Under the pieces are notes generated by a model. That model was not told the DNA's origin. It did no database searches and was given only the letters and a program-made list of their open reading frames with translations. From Treponema sp. (GTDB taxonomy: Bacteria; Spirochaetota; Spirochaetia; Treponematales; Breznakiellaceae): a stretch of DNA of 6,030 nt. Both the position numbers and the translations under genes were made by a program. Positions 1-5,957 of this stretch are shown here, in pieces. Position 1 is the first letter of the stretch. Each line of letters opens with the position of its first letter. The DNA is taken from assembly GCA_031273405.1 (NCBI GenBank), contig JAISRW010000269.1, forward strand, positions 1 to 6,030, given 5' to 3'.

Positions 1-126
1 TCGGACCTGTTGTTTTTCAAAGAAGCTGTATAACCACTTGAAGGCATTTGACATAGCTTTCTTTTACATCAATTACGGCTTTGTTTGACGGCCTATCATA
101 CTTTCTGGATCACCACCAACTTTAGA

Positions 127-211
127 TTGCTTTAGCAAAAGGACATTTTAGGGGGCTTTAGCCCCAATGCGGCTTTCAGCCGCTAAAAAACCCACCGCCT
201 TTAGGCGGTGG
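127..211 (+). repeat. Cluster of four CTTT(C)AG-centred mini-hairpins
   Basis: Four perfect inverted repeats follow one another. At 127-138 the stem is TTGC/GCAA with loop TTTA. At 152-165 it is GGGGC/GCCCC with loop TTTA. At 169-183 it is GCGGCT/AGCCGC with loop TTC. At 192-211 it is CCACCGCC/GGCGGTGG with loop TTTA. The centre CTTTAG or CTTTCAG is constant while stem bases change in matched pairs, so the structure rather than the stem sequence appears to be kept. The first two sit within a 26-bp repeat in which TTTAG, four bases and CTTTAGC recur (121-136 and 147-162). The design resembles REP palindromes and the subterminal hairpins of IS200/IS605 elements, but no Y1 transposase gene is visible. 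Two more members lie in the transposase gene at the right end. Confidence 0.75.
185..211 (-). terminator. Candidate leftward Rho-independent terminator
   Basis: Read on the minus strand, the 8-bp GC-rich stem 192-199/204-211 with a four-base loop is followed at once by GG and six T (185-190). This is a textbook intrinsic terminator geometry. It would stop transcription coming from the right. No minus-strand gene lies immediately to its right, so it may be a by-product of the palindrome sitting next to an A-tract. On the plus strand the hairpin is followed by TCGTTTAC, which is not a proper T-run. Confidence 0.45.
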
Positions 212-217
212 TCGTTT

Positions 218-514
218 ACGGAAGAAGCTGTTGAAACGAGCCTGACGCGTAAAAGAGTGGAAACGCTGCCGAAAGAAGAGAAAAACATGCGGAACAATGT
301 GGAGGCGACGATATTCCGGCTGGGCTATCACTACCGTGCGGACAAAAGCCGCTACCGTGGGCTAGCGAAGCACAGAATGTGGGCAATTTCACGGTGCTTA
401 TGGGTAAACTTCCGCCGGATAGCGGCGCGGGTAGGAGGGATAGGGGCCGGGACTGAGGATGCTTTTTTGGCACTCCTCCGTTTTCTGTCCTGCGCTTCAC
501 TGTCAGCCGTTTGA
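218..514 (+). pseudogene. C-terminal remnant of a DDE-type transposase
   Basis: The open frame encodes a stretch with RNNVEATIF (residues counted from the codon at 167: about 42-50), then GYHY, then KSRYRGLAKHRMWA and LWVNFRRI (about 60-85). I recognise this as the extreme C-terminus of a transposase family frequent in Treponema and other anaerobes (IS1182/IS5-like; the family name is uncertain). The catalytic core is absent. The only ATG upstream in frame (167) lies inside the hairpin cluster, has no Shine-Dalgarno, and is probably not a real start. Similarity fades after about position 421, and the frame then runs on to a stop at 512-514. The hairpin cluster ends seven bases before the recognisable part, so the palindromes may have inserted in, or mark a breakpoint of, this element. 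Confidence 0.6.
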
Positions 515-577
515 ACCGTCGGTTTTCGGAGGGGACTCAAAAGTAAAACCGCTGGATTTTTTTTGCCTCACCCTCAC

Positions 578-606
578 TTGAATAAAAAAACAGGATCGGT
601 TATAGT
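578..606 (+). promoter_or_regulatory. Sigma-70-type promoter of the rpsF operon
   Basis: TTGAAT at 578-583 and TATAGT at 601-606 match the -35 and -10 consensus in five of six positions each, with an ideal 17-bp spacer. Transcription would start near 612-615, leaving a leader of about 90 nt before the rpsF ATG. It is the only good promoter I see upstream of the block. The run of eight T at 557-564 just upstream, with a weak AAACC/GG-TTT pairing, could separate it from anything to the left. Confidence 0.7.
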
Positions 607-620
607 ATATAAACCTCTTT

Positions 621-691
621 GTCCGTTTCGGGATTTTTCGGAACGGACCCGGGGAATCCGCCCGGAGCGGCGGATGATTCCTTTTGTCCGT
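621..691 (+). promoter_or_regulatory. Structured rpsF leader, candidate S6:S18 control site
   Basis: Two exclusive folds can be drawn. In the first, 621-630 pairs with 639-648 (ten pairs, one G-U, loop 631-638). In the second, ACGGAC at 643-648 pairs instead with a repeat of GTCCGT at 686-691, directly beside the Shine-Dalgarno at 692-698. This closes an internal loop (649-652, CCGG, opposite TTTT) around a strong inner hairpin, 653-662 with 669-681, with a three-base bulge and loop 663-668. Many bacterial rpsF leaders are known to bind the S6:S18 complex through a stem with a CCG-containing loop. The second fold has that general plan, but I did not match it base by base to the published motif. 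Regulation by S6:S18 is inference. Confidence 0.45.
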
Positions 692-702
692 AAGGAGGAC
701 CT

Positions 703-984
703 ATGCGTCAGTACGAACTGACAGTTATTTTCCCTTTGGAAGAAGACCTGCACAAAGCGGGCCGGGAAAAGCTCTTAAACGACCTCGGGAACAACGGGGT
801 GGCGATCGAAAAAACCGACGAAGTCGGCGATAGAGACCTAGCCTATGAAATCAAAAAAAGACGGCGCGGAAAATACGTTCTTTTTATCATCAAAGCGGAT
901 CCGGAAAAACTGATAATTCTGGATAAGGTGTTCAAACTCAACGCCAATCTCCTCAAGTATCTCTTTGTCAAAGCGGAGGAATAA
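703..984 (+). CDS. rpsF: Small ribosomal subunit protein S6
   Basis: A 93-residue protein of normal S6 length. It starts with the family pattern MRQYELTVIFP (first beta strand) and carries a central DLAYEIKKRRRGKYVLFIIKA segment, split by the usual basic turn, and NANLLKYLFVK near the C-terminus. S6 binds S18 and helps it join the 16S rRNA central domain in the 30S platform. A strong Shine-Dalgarno, AAGGAGG at 692-698, precedes the ATG by four bases. It is the first gene of the operon, with ssb following after five bases, and its GGAGG at 976-980 also serves ssb. The glutamate-rich extension of E. coli S6 is absent, leaving only two glutamates at the end. Confidence 0.96.
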   Translation: MRQYELTVIFPLEEDLHKAGREKLLNDLGNNGVAIEKTDEVGDRDLAYEIKKRRRGKYVLFIIKADPEKLIILDKVFKLNANLLKYLFVKAEE

Positions 985-989
985 AGGTT

Positions 990-1448
990 ATGGCCGATAT
1001 TAACCGTGTTGTTCTGGCAGGCAGGCTTACCCGGGACGCGGAGCTTAAATACACCTCAGGCGGTCAGGCGGTATGCAAATTTTCCGTAGCCATAAACCGC
1101 CGCAGGAAAAACGGGGATCAATGGGAGGACGAGGCCAATTATTTTGACGTGGTCCTCTGGGGCCGCCAGGGCGAAGCTCTCAATCAATATCTGTTAAAGG
1201 GCAAAACTGTTGGGGTTGACGGCCAACTCCGCCAGGATCGCTGGCAGCAGGATGGTCAGAACCGTTCCAGGGTCGAGATTGTGGCGGACAATATCCAGCT
1301 TCTGGGGGGAAACCCCGGGGGCGGGGCTTCCGGCGGCGGCCAGGGCGGAACCTACGGCGGTCAAACTTATCAGCCGAGAAACGAAGGCGGAGACCAGGCG
1401 CCTCCTCCGGCCAGGGACGACGGCTTTGCCAATGATATTCCCTTTTAG
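990..1448 (+). CDS. ssb: Single-stranded DNA-binding protein
   Basis: A 152-residue SSB that coats single-stranded DNA at forks and recruits repair and replication partners. Residues 1 to about 107 form the OB fold: it opens NRVVLAGRLTRDAELKYT, then has FSVAINR, the aromatic NYFDVVLWGRQGE, KGKTVGVDGQL and VEIVADNIQLLGG. Residues about 108-140 are a flexible Gly/Gln/Pro-rich linker. The protein ends DDGFANDIPF, the conserved acidic tip that binds partner proteins. The ATG lies five bases after the rpsF stop with GGAGG nine bases upstream, so the two are probably translationally coupled. Placement between rpsF and rpsR is the classic bacterial order. Confidence 0.97.
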   Translation: MADINRVVLAGRLTRDAELKYTSGGQAVCKFSVAINRRRKNGDQWEDEANYFDVVLWGRQGEALNQYLLKGKTVGVDGQLRQDRWQQDGQNRSRVEIVADNIQLLGGNPGGGASGGGQGGTYGGQTYQPRNEGGDQAPPPARDDGFANDIPF

Positions 1449-1525
1449 CGGCCCGCTGCGTTTGCGCTTCTTTTCGCGTAACAGGCTGCCGGGGCAAACA
1501 ACTTTTTTTATTTTAGGAGTAAACT

Positions 1526-1849
1526 ATGTCAGATGAGAAATATATAAGCGGAGGAGAGCGTCCTCCCCGGCAGGATAGGGGGATGGACGGAGGTATAGAC
1601 GGCCGTGACGGCGATAGCGGCAGAGGCGGTAAGGGTAAGGTCTATTTCAAGAAGAAGGTTTGCAAATTCTGCGTCCAAAAGCTGAAGATCGACTACAAAG
1701 ACCCGGATACCCTGCGCAGGTTTATCACCGAGAGGGGAAAGATTCTGCCCCGGCGGATCACCGGGACCTGCGCGAAACACCAGCGCGCCTTGGCTTTGGC
1801 GATCAAGAGGGCCCGGATCATTGCCCTTCTTCCTTTTGTGGCCGAATAG
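1526..1849 (+). CDS. rpsR: Small ribosomal subunit protein S18
   Basis: A 107-residue S18, about 30 longer than E. coli S18 because of an N-terminal Gly/Asp/Arg-rich stretch (residues about 1-40). The conserved core starts at KKKVCKFC and continues [43 protein letters not shown] and ALLPF. The CKFC pair with CAKH downstream is the cysteine-containing (zinc-binding type) form of S18. S18 pairs with S6 in the 30S platform. The Shine-Dalgarno is AGGAG (1515-1519), six bases before the ATG. The 76-base gap after ssb contains GTTTGC (1460-1465) and GCAAAC (1494-1499) followed by seven T (1503-1509), a possible weak attenuator with a long loop. Confidence 0.96.
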   Translation: MSDEKYISGGERPPRQDRGMDGGIDGRDGDSGRGGKGKVYFKKKVCKFCVQKLKIDYKDPDTLRRFITERGKILPRRITGTCAKHQRALALAIKRARIIALLPFVAE

Positions 1850-1896
1850 TCGCTATCTTGTGGTCCGAAAATTCCGCCTGGAGGTCTTCTAAAGTT

Positions 1897-2883
1897 TTGC
1901 CGATTCCTGCCCTGATAGGGGCGGTTTTGTGCGTCTTTTTTATCAGGACCGGAATATTGATGTTCTTTTTTTTGGCCCCCCTGGGATTTGCGGCGGCGGG
2001 ATATAACGCCAAAACAGGCTGGGCCGCGCTTTTTTTCGCGGTTGCCGGGAACAGCCTGATAAGTTTAAGTCTTGTCCTTTCCAATTCCCTGCCCTGGGGG
2101 GAAATAACCTGGGAATTTTTCTATTTTGCCGTGACGGCCTCGGTGTTTTTATGGATCCTCTCTCCTTTTCAGGGGAAGGGCCGCTTTTTCCGGCTTCCGG
2201 GAATCGCAAGGTTTGTCGCGGGTTCTTCCGTCTGTGCGCTCCTTGTTTTGGGCGTTCTTTTCCATCTCCTGGACAACGAGGCTTTTTACGGGTATGTCAA
2301 AAATCAGCTTGAGGCGATAAAGTCCCTGTACCTTTCTTCCGGTTCCGATGTGGTGCAAAAGGCGATGCTGGAATCCCTGACAGCGGATTTTATCCTCGAG
2401 ACCGTTAAAATGACGCTGACCAGGGGCGGCGCTCTGGCTCTGTGCGTTTTCATTTTCTTTGCGAACCGCCATATCAGCCTGACCCTGGCCAGAGTTTTCC
2501 GCAGGCGGAACAGGGCCGGCGGCATGCGTTCTTTTCATGCTCCCTTTTTTTTGATCTGGGTTTTCTCTTCCTCTCTCCTCCTGATTTTGGCAAGCCGGGC
2601 CGCGGGGCTGGGCGGCGGGGAGATCCTGGGCTGGAATATTTTAACCTTATGCTGTATGCTTTATTTCGCTCAGGGTTTGGGGATAATCCAGTATTTTCTT
2701 ACCGGACCGTCGGTTCCGCCTTTGCGGCGTTTGCTGCTTTCGGGACTAGTGATAATACTGCTTCTTAGCTTCGGAATCAACGCGATCTTCCTGGGGCTTA
2801 TTATCCTTTTGGGTATCGCTGAAAACTGGGCGCCTTTCAGGAGGCCGAAAATCTCAGGGCCGCCCTCAACTCCGGGGGCGTGA
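1897..2883 (+). CDS. DUF2232/YybS-like multi-pass membrane protein
   Basis: About 328 residues with roughly eight strongly hydrophobic segments, so an inner-membrane protein. A soluble-looking stretch in the middle (about residues 130-165, rich in charged and polar residues) is followed by further membrane spans. The C-terminal part reads AQGLGIIQYFL, a basic loop, a long hydrophobic span and LLGIAENWAPFRR, which matches the DUF2232 (B. subtilis YybS) pattern of a GL-x-x-x-x-YFL helix and a final LG-A-x-x-W-x-x-FR motif. No biochemical function is known for the family. No ATG or GTG start lies near: in-frame TTG codons at 1858 (9 bases after the rpsR stop, no Shine-Dalgarno) and 1897 (GGAGG at 1880-1884, spacing 12) are the candidates, and I chose 1897. 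The frame stays open back into rpsR, but that part is a shadow. In Bacillus the homologue also lies beside rplI and dnaC, which supports the call. Confidence 0.75.
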   Translation: MPIPALIGAVLCVFFIRTGILMFFFLAPLGFAAAGYNAKTGWAALFFAVAGNSLISLSLVLSNSLPWGEITWEFFYFAVTASVFLWILSPFQGKGRFFRLPGIARFVAGSSVCALLVLGVLFHLLDNEAFYGYVKNQLEAIKSLYLSSGSDVVQKAMLESLTADFILETVKMTLTRGGALALCVFIFFANRHISLTLARVFRRRNRAGGMRSFHAPFFLIWVFSSSLLLILASRAAGLGGGEILGWNILTLCCMLYFAQGLGIIQYFLTGPSVPPLRRLLLSGLVIILLLSFGINAIFLGLIILLGIAENWAPFRRPKISGPPSTPGA

Positions 2884-2983
2884 AGGCGGCGCGTTCGCCT
2901 TCTTTGTCCGGAACCGTTTCCGTAGGGGAACGGAAATCAGTCATAACGATGCTTTTACCTAAAGTATCTAGAGGAGCTTGTGA
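2884..2983 (+). promoter_or_regulatory. Spacer before rplI with a short hairpin
   Basis: The 100-base gap between the membrane protein and rplI contains one clear hairpin. CCGTTTCC (2914-2921) pairs with GGGAACGG (2926-2933) with one G-U pair and a GTAG loop. A weaker pairing of AAGGCG (2883-2888) with CGCCTT (2896-2901), followed by CTTTG, could be a poor terminator. Neither has a good T-run, so they are more likely leader structure or mRNA processing sites than true stops. No convincing internal promoter is visible. Confidence 0.35.
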
Positions 2984-3661
2984 ATGAAAGTTATTTTGAA
3001 CCAGGATCTTTCTCCCTTGGGAGAAGAGGGGGATGTAAAGGATGTAGCCCGGGGCTATGCGCGGAATTATCTTTTTCCCCGCAACATAGCTCTTCCGTAT
3101 ACGGAAAGGACTGTCAAACTCTTTGAAAGCCGCCGGGAAGAGATCGAAAAGCGCAAAGAGGACAAACGGAAAGACGCCGCGGGGCTTAAAGAAAAACTGG
3201 AAAGCCTGAATCTGGAAATCACCATGTCCGCCGGGGCCAACGGAAAGCTCTACGGAGCGGTTACCAGCCAGACCGTGGCCGACGAATTGGCCAAGCAGGG
3301 CTATCAGATCGAGCGGAAACGGATTGAGCTTGCGGGAACCAGCTTTAAGAGCATAGGCAAATACAAGGTCACCGTCAAACTCTACGGAAGCGCCGCCGCG
3401 GAAATCACCGTTACCGTGCTGGGACAGGAGGTCAAAACCGAGGCCAGATCCCAAATTCCCGCCCGGGGAGGCCGGCGGCGGCGGGAAGCCGGAAGTCCGG
3501 AGGCTTTGGCCGCCGCGGAGAAGGAGGCGGTTTCCGGGGAAGCGGCGGCTGAAGCTCCCCCGGAAACTCCCGCCGAAACTCCCAACCAAACCGCCGCGGA
3601 AGCTTCGGCGGAAACTGCCCTCCGGGAAGGAGGCGGCGAAACTCCCGCTGGGGAGGAATAG
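2984..3661 (+). CDS. rplI: Large ribosomal subunit protein L9 with long tail
   Basis: A 225-residue protein; L9 is usually about 147-150. Residues 1 to about 150 are a complete L9. The N-terminal 23S-binding domain carries the family signature GDVKDVARGYARNYLFP (about 15-31). A charged connecting helix (about 45-75, ESRREEIEKRKEDKRKD) follows. The C-terminal domain includes NGKLYGAVTSQTVADEL and ends KVTVKLYGSAAAEITVTVLG. From about 151 to the end there is an extra tail: a basic patch (GGRRRR), then Ala/Glu/Pro/Thr-rich low-complexity sequence with ETPAETP-like repeats. The ATG at 2984 has GGAGC seven bases upstream (2973-2977). L9 sits near the L1 stalk base and helps keep the frame. The tail has no recognisable domain. 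Confidence 0.94.
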   Translation: MKVILNQDLSPLGEEGDVKDVARGYARNYLFPRNIALPYTERTVKLFESRREEIEKRKEDKRKDAAGLKEKLESLNLEITMSAGANGKLYGAVTSQTVADELAKQGYQIERKRIELAGTSFKSIGKYKVTVKLYGSAAAEITVTVLGQEVKTEARSQIPARGGRRRREAGSPEALAAAEKEAVSGEAAAEAPPETPAETPNQTAAEASAETALREGGGETPAGEE

Positions 3662-3693
3662 CCGTTTCCCCGGGTTTGTGACGCGGAGCCTTT

Positions 3694-5037
3694 ATGGCGG
3701 CGGGCGGCGGAGGCAGGATACCTCCTCATAACGACGATGCCGAACGGGCCACCATCGGAGCCATGCTTATCGATGAAAGCGCGGTCCTTGTGGCTCGGCA
3801 GTATCTCCAGAGCGAAGATTTCTACAGCCCTGCCCATAAACGGATCTACGACGCTATTTTAGATCTGGTTGCCTCGGGCCACAAGGCCGATCTCCTCACC
3901 ATAAAGGGGGAACTTGAAAAGAGCGGCAAACTTGACGAGGCCGGTGGAATTGACTATATAGCTTCTCTTACCCATACAGTGCCTTCCAGCGCCAATGCGG
4001 ATTATTATGCCCAGATTGTCCGGGGCTGCTCCTTAAGGCGGGGGCTTATCCACACCGCGGGCATAGTCGGCAGCAGGGCCTATGACGAAACCGCCGATCC
4101 CAAAAGCCTCCTGGAAGAAAGCCAGCAGAGGCTTTTTGCCTTAAGCGACACCCGACGGATTTTTAGCTACAAAAAAGCCGGAGAGACCATAGGGATTACG
4201 TTTAAATACCTTGATAAGGTCTATAATTCCAAAGCCCTGTATACGGGGATTCCTTCAGGTTTTGATGACCTGGACAAGATAACTTCGGGCTTCCAGCCGG
4301 CGGAGCTCATTGTCATAGGCGCCAGGCCGGGAATGGGCAAGACCGCCATAGCCCTGACCATGGCGGCCAATATTTCTCTCCGCAAGCAGATACCCGCCGC
4401 CTTCTTTTCCCTGGAAATGTCGGATCAGTCTCTGATGCTCCGCCTTATTTCCGCGGAAGCAAAGATAGATTCCCACAAACTCAGGACCGGGTTCTTTGAG
4501 GCTTCCGAATACCATAAGATTTTTAGCGCCGCGGATCTTATCAATCACGCTCCCCTTTATATCGTGGACACCCCCCACATGACCAATCTTGACATTACGG
4601 CCATGGCCCGGATGCTCAGGACCCAGGAAAAAGTTGAGATCATCTTTATTGACTACATCGGCCTCATCACTTCGGATAACCATCAGATTCCCCGGCACGA
4701 GCAGATTTCCGAAATTTCCCGGTCCCTTAAGGGGCTTGCCCGGGACCTGGATATTCCTGTTGTGGCCCTCTCCCAACTCCGCAGGGAGGCGGAAAAGGAA
4801 AAACCCAGCCTGGCGGATATTCGGGATTCGGGGGCCATAGAACAGGATGCGGACATGGTTTTGTTCATCAACAGGGATCGGGAACTGGATAAAACCATGG
4901 AAGAGCAATCCGTGGAGAAAGGGCAGGAGGTCCAACTGGTGGTGGCAAAAAACAGGAACGGTCCTGTGGGCACCGTAAAGCTTACCTTCCTGAAGCATTT
5001 TACCCAGTTTGCTCCCCATGCGGGGGACAGGGTTTAA
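3694..5037 (+). CDS. dnaB: Replicative DNA helicase DnaB
   Basis: A 447-residue hexameric 5'-3' helicase that unwinds DNA ahead of the replisome and contacts primase. The N-terminal helical domain opens PPHNDDAERATIGAMLIDE (about 10-28) and runs to about residue 105; a linker follows. The RecA-like domain begins near GIPSGFDDLDKITSGFQPAELIVIGARPGMGKTA. Walker A is at 209-217 (Lys216, Thr217), the catalytic Glu241 lies in FFSLEMS, and the Walker B Asp320 in IIFIDYIGL. Motifs H3/H4 are visible as ALSQLRREAE and SLADIRDSGAIEQDADMVLF, and the arginine-finger region as VAKNRNGPVGTVKL. All key residues are intact. GGAG at 3685-3688 lies five bases before the ATG, 32 bases after the rplI stop. There is no intein and no recognisable terminator after the stop. 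Confidence 0.97.
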   Translation: MAAGGGGRIPPHNDDAERATIGAMLIDESAVLVARQYLQSEDFYSPAHKRIYDAILDLVASGHKADLLTIKGELEKSGKLDEAGGIDYIASLTHTVPSSANADYYAQIVRGCSLRRGLIHTAGIVGSRAYDETADPKSLLEESQQRLFALSDTRRIFSYKKAGETIGITFKYLDKVYNSKALYTGIPSGFDDLDKITSGFQPAELIVIGARPGMGKTAIALTMAANISLRKQIPAAFFSLEMSDQSLMLRLISAEAKIDSHKLRTGFFEASEYHKIFSAADLINHAPLYIVDTPHMTNLDITAMARMLRTQEKVEIIFIDYIGLITSDNHQIPRHEQISEISRSLKGLARDLDIPVVALSQLRREAEKEKPSLADIRDSGAIEQDADMVLFINRDRELDKTMEEQSVEKGQEVQLVVAKNRNGPVGTVKLTFLKHFTQFAPHAGDRV

Positions 5038-5727
5038 CCCCTATGCTTCAGGGCCAGCGCATATAAATTACCCCGAATCGGTGGTATTTGAGACCAGAGA
5101 CGATTGAAAAAGGAGCCGTTCAAGATAATCATTAGACCAAGCCATTTGTTTCCTCCGGCCTATGATGCTGCTCTTCGTTTCGTTGTCGGCACGGGCTGCC
5201 GTTAAGGCCGGTTTCCTCAGAATTGCCATGTTCTCAGGCCCCTTGTCTTTCCTCAGCCGGGAGCCGTCCTCCCCAAACGCCACGTCAAGGACGTCATGCG
5301 GCGAGTTTTCAATCCCCCAATGGCCGCGCACCCCTTTCGCAAACAGTTCCGCATCCGCCTCAAGGCCCGGTACGAAAAACCGCCGCTCTATCGCCGTCTC
5401 TCCCTTCTCCTCACGGCTGGATTCCACCATCCCTATGGAACCTATGCTCTTCCCGTCAGGGCGCCGTTCAATCAGCCGCCCCACATCATCGCTCACCGCG
5501 TAATCCCGGTCCTCTATCCGCCCGTGCCCCTCGTCATGGCTCGAGGCCGAATTGAATCGGATATGCCGGTCTCCGCCCCCCGGCGCCGAGAAATCCAGCC
5601 CCGAAAAGTACTCCTTCACGTCCTCATGCAGGCTTTCCGCGGACGGTACGTCCGAGTTCCCTTTCAGCGAAAACAGATAATCCGCCTTCTTCCCCACGAT
5701 CTGTTCCGCTATTTTGTGCTGACACCC

Positions 5728-5744
5728 CTCGGACTTTAGTCCGC
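5728..5744 (+). repeat. CTTTAG mini-hairpin inserted in transposase (site 1)
   Basis: The palindrome CGGACTTTAGTCCG (5730-5743; stem CGGAC/GTCCG, loop TTTA) lies just after the second catalytic Asp codon. Between the codons for TID and GCQ there are 20 bases where the family has three or six. Deleting the 17 bases 5728-5744 gives TIDAGCQ in one frame (family: TIDAMGCQ); a 14-base insertion would also restore the frame. The inserted piece introduces a TAA and a frame shift. The core TCGGACTTTAGTCCGC differs from site 2 only by a missing C in the loop. Confidence 0.75.
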
Positions 5745-5939
5745 CGCGTCTATCGTCACAACGCACCCTTCTAGCGCCGCTTTCTCCAGTAAAGCCGGTA
5801 TCGCCGTTATCTCGTTACTCTTCTCTTCCGTCTTCACCTGCCCGAATACCAGCCGGTTCTCCGCCGCCCGTGCGCTTACCAGATGCGGCGCCTTCGCCCC
5901 GCTCTTGAAGTGCCCCCGCACCGTCTTCCCGTCTATCGC

Positions 5940-5957
5940 TTCGGACTTTCAGTCCGC
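5940..5957 (+). repeat. CTTTCAG mini-hairpin inserted in transposase (site 2)
   Basis: The palindrome CGGACTTTCAGTCCG (5942-5956; stem CGGACT/AGTCCG, loop TTC) lies just before the first catalytic Asp codon. Deleting exactly 18 bases (5940-5957) joins REIA to IDGKT, the expected family sequence EI-x-AIDGKT. The insertion keeps the frame but brings in a TGA (5949-5951). CGC is present on both sides (5937-5939 and 5955-5957), which could be a 3-bp target duplication or chance. Confidence 0.75.

Larger units (their letters stand above)
1..217. other. Gene-free left flank with hairpin cluster
   Basis: No coding region can be supported here on either strand. The first 120 bases are AT-richer than the rest of the window and break into short open stretches of under about 35 codons. 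A minus-strand stretch from about position 56 to the left edge begins with an ATG and stays open for about 18 codons, but it has only a weak purine-rich stretch upstream and no recognisable similarity. From about 120 onward the sequence is dominated by repeated TTTAG motifs and short hairpins, annotated separately. The stretch may be debris of mobile elements, given the transposase remnant that follows directly. Confidence 0.6.

Noticed and set aside
1..56. Minus-strand start of a gene running off the left edge
   Set aside because: Only about 18 codons are visible after an ATG, with no clear Shine-Dalgarno or similarity; not enough to call.
121..211. CRISPR array
   Set aside because: The repeated unit is a 5-6 base motif with varying stems and irregular spacing, not identical repeats with uniform spacers.
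167..514. Open frame of 115 codons as an intact gene
   Set aside because: Its ATG is inside a hairpin, it has no Shine-Dalgarno, and only the middle resembles the tail of a transposase; treated as a remnant.
1660..1896. Long 5' part of the membrane protein frame overlapping rpsR
   Set aside because: This part is the +1 shadow of conserved S18 sequence and is not hydrophobic; the real protein must start after the rpsR stop.
2837..3589. Minus-strand open frame of 250 codons opposite rplI
   Set aside because: It is antisense to a clear L9 gene; the length is explained by the GC-rich, low-stop composition, and the protein shows no family motif.
3382..3837. Minus-strand open frame of 151 codons across the rplI/dnaB junction
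   Set aside because: Antisense to the low-complexity L9 tail and dnaB start; Ala/Ser-rich shadow translation with no independent support.
4255..5019. Minus-strand open frame of 254 codons opposite dnaB
   Set aside because: Fully antisense to conserved DnaB motifs, with no ribosome binding site or family similarity.
5296..5739. Plus-strand open frames opposite the ISAs1 transposase
   Set aside because: Antisense shadows of a recognisable transposase; Arg/Pro/Ser-rich with no motif.
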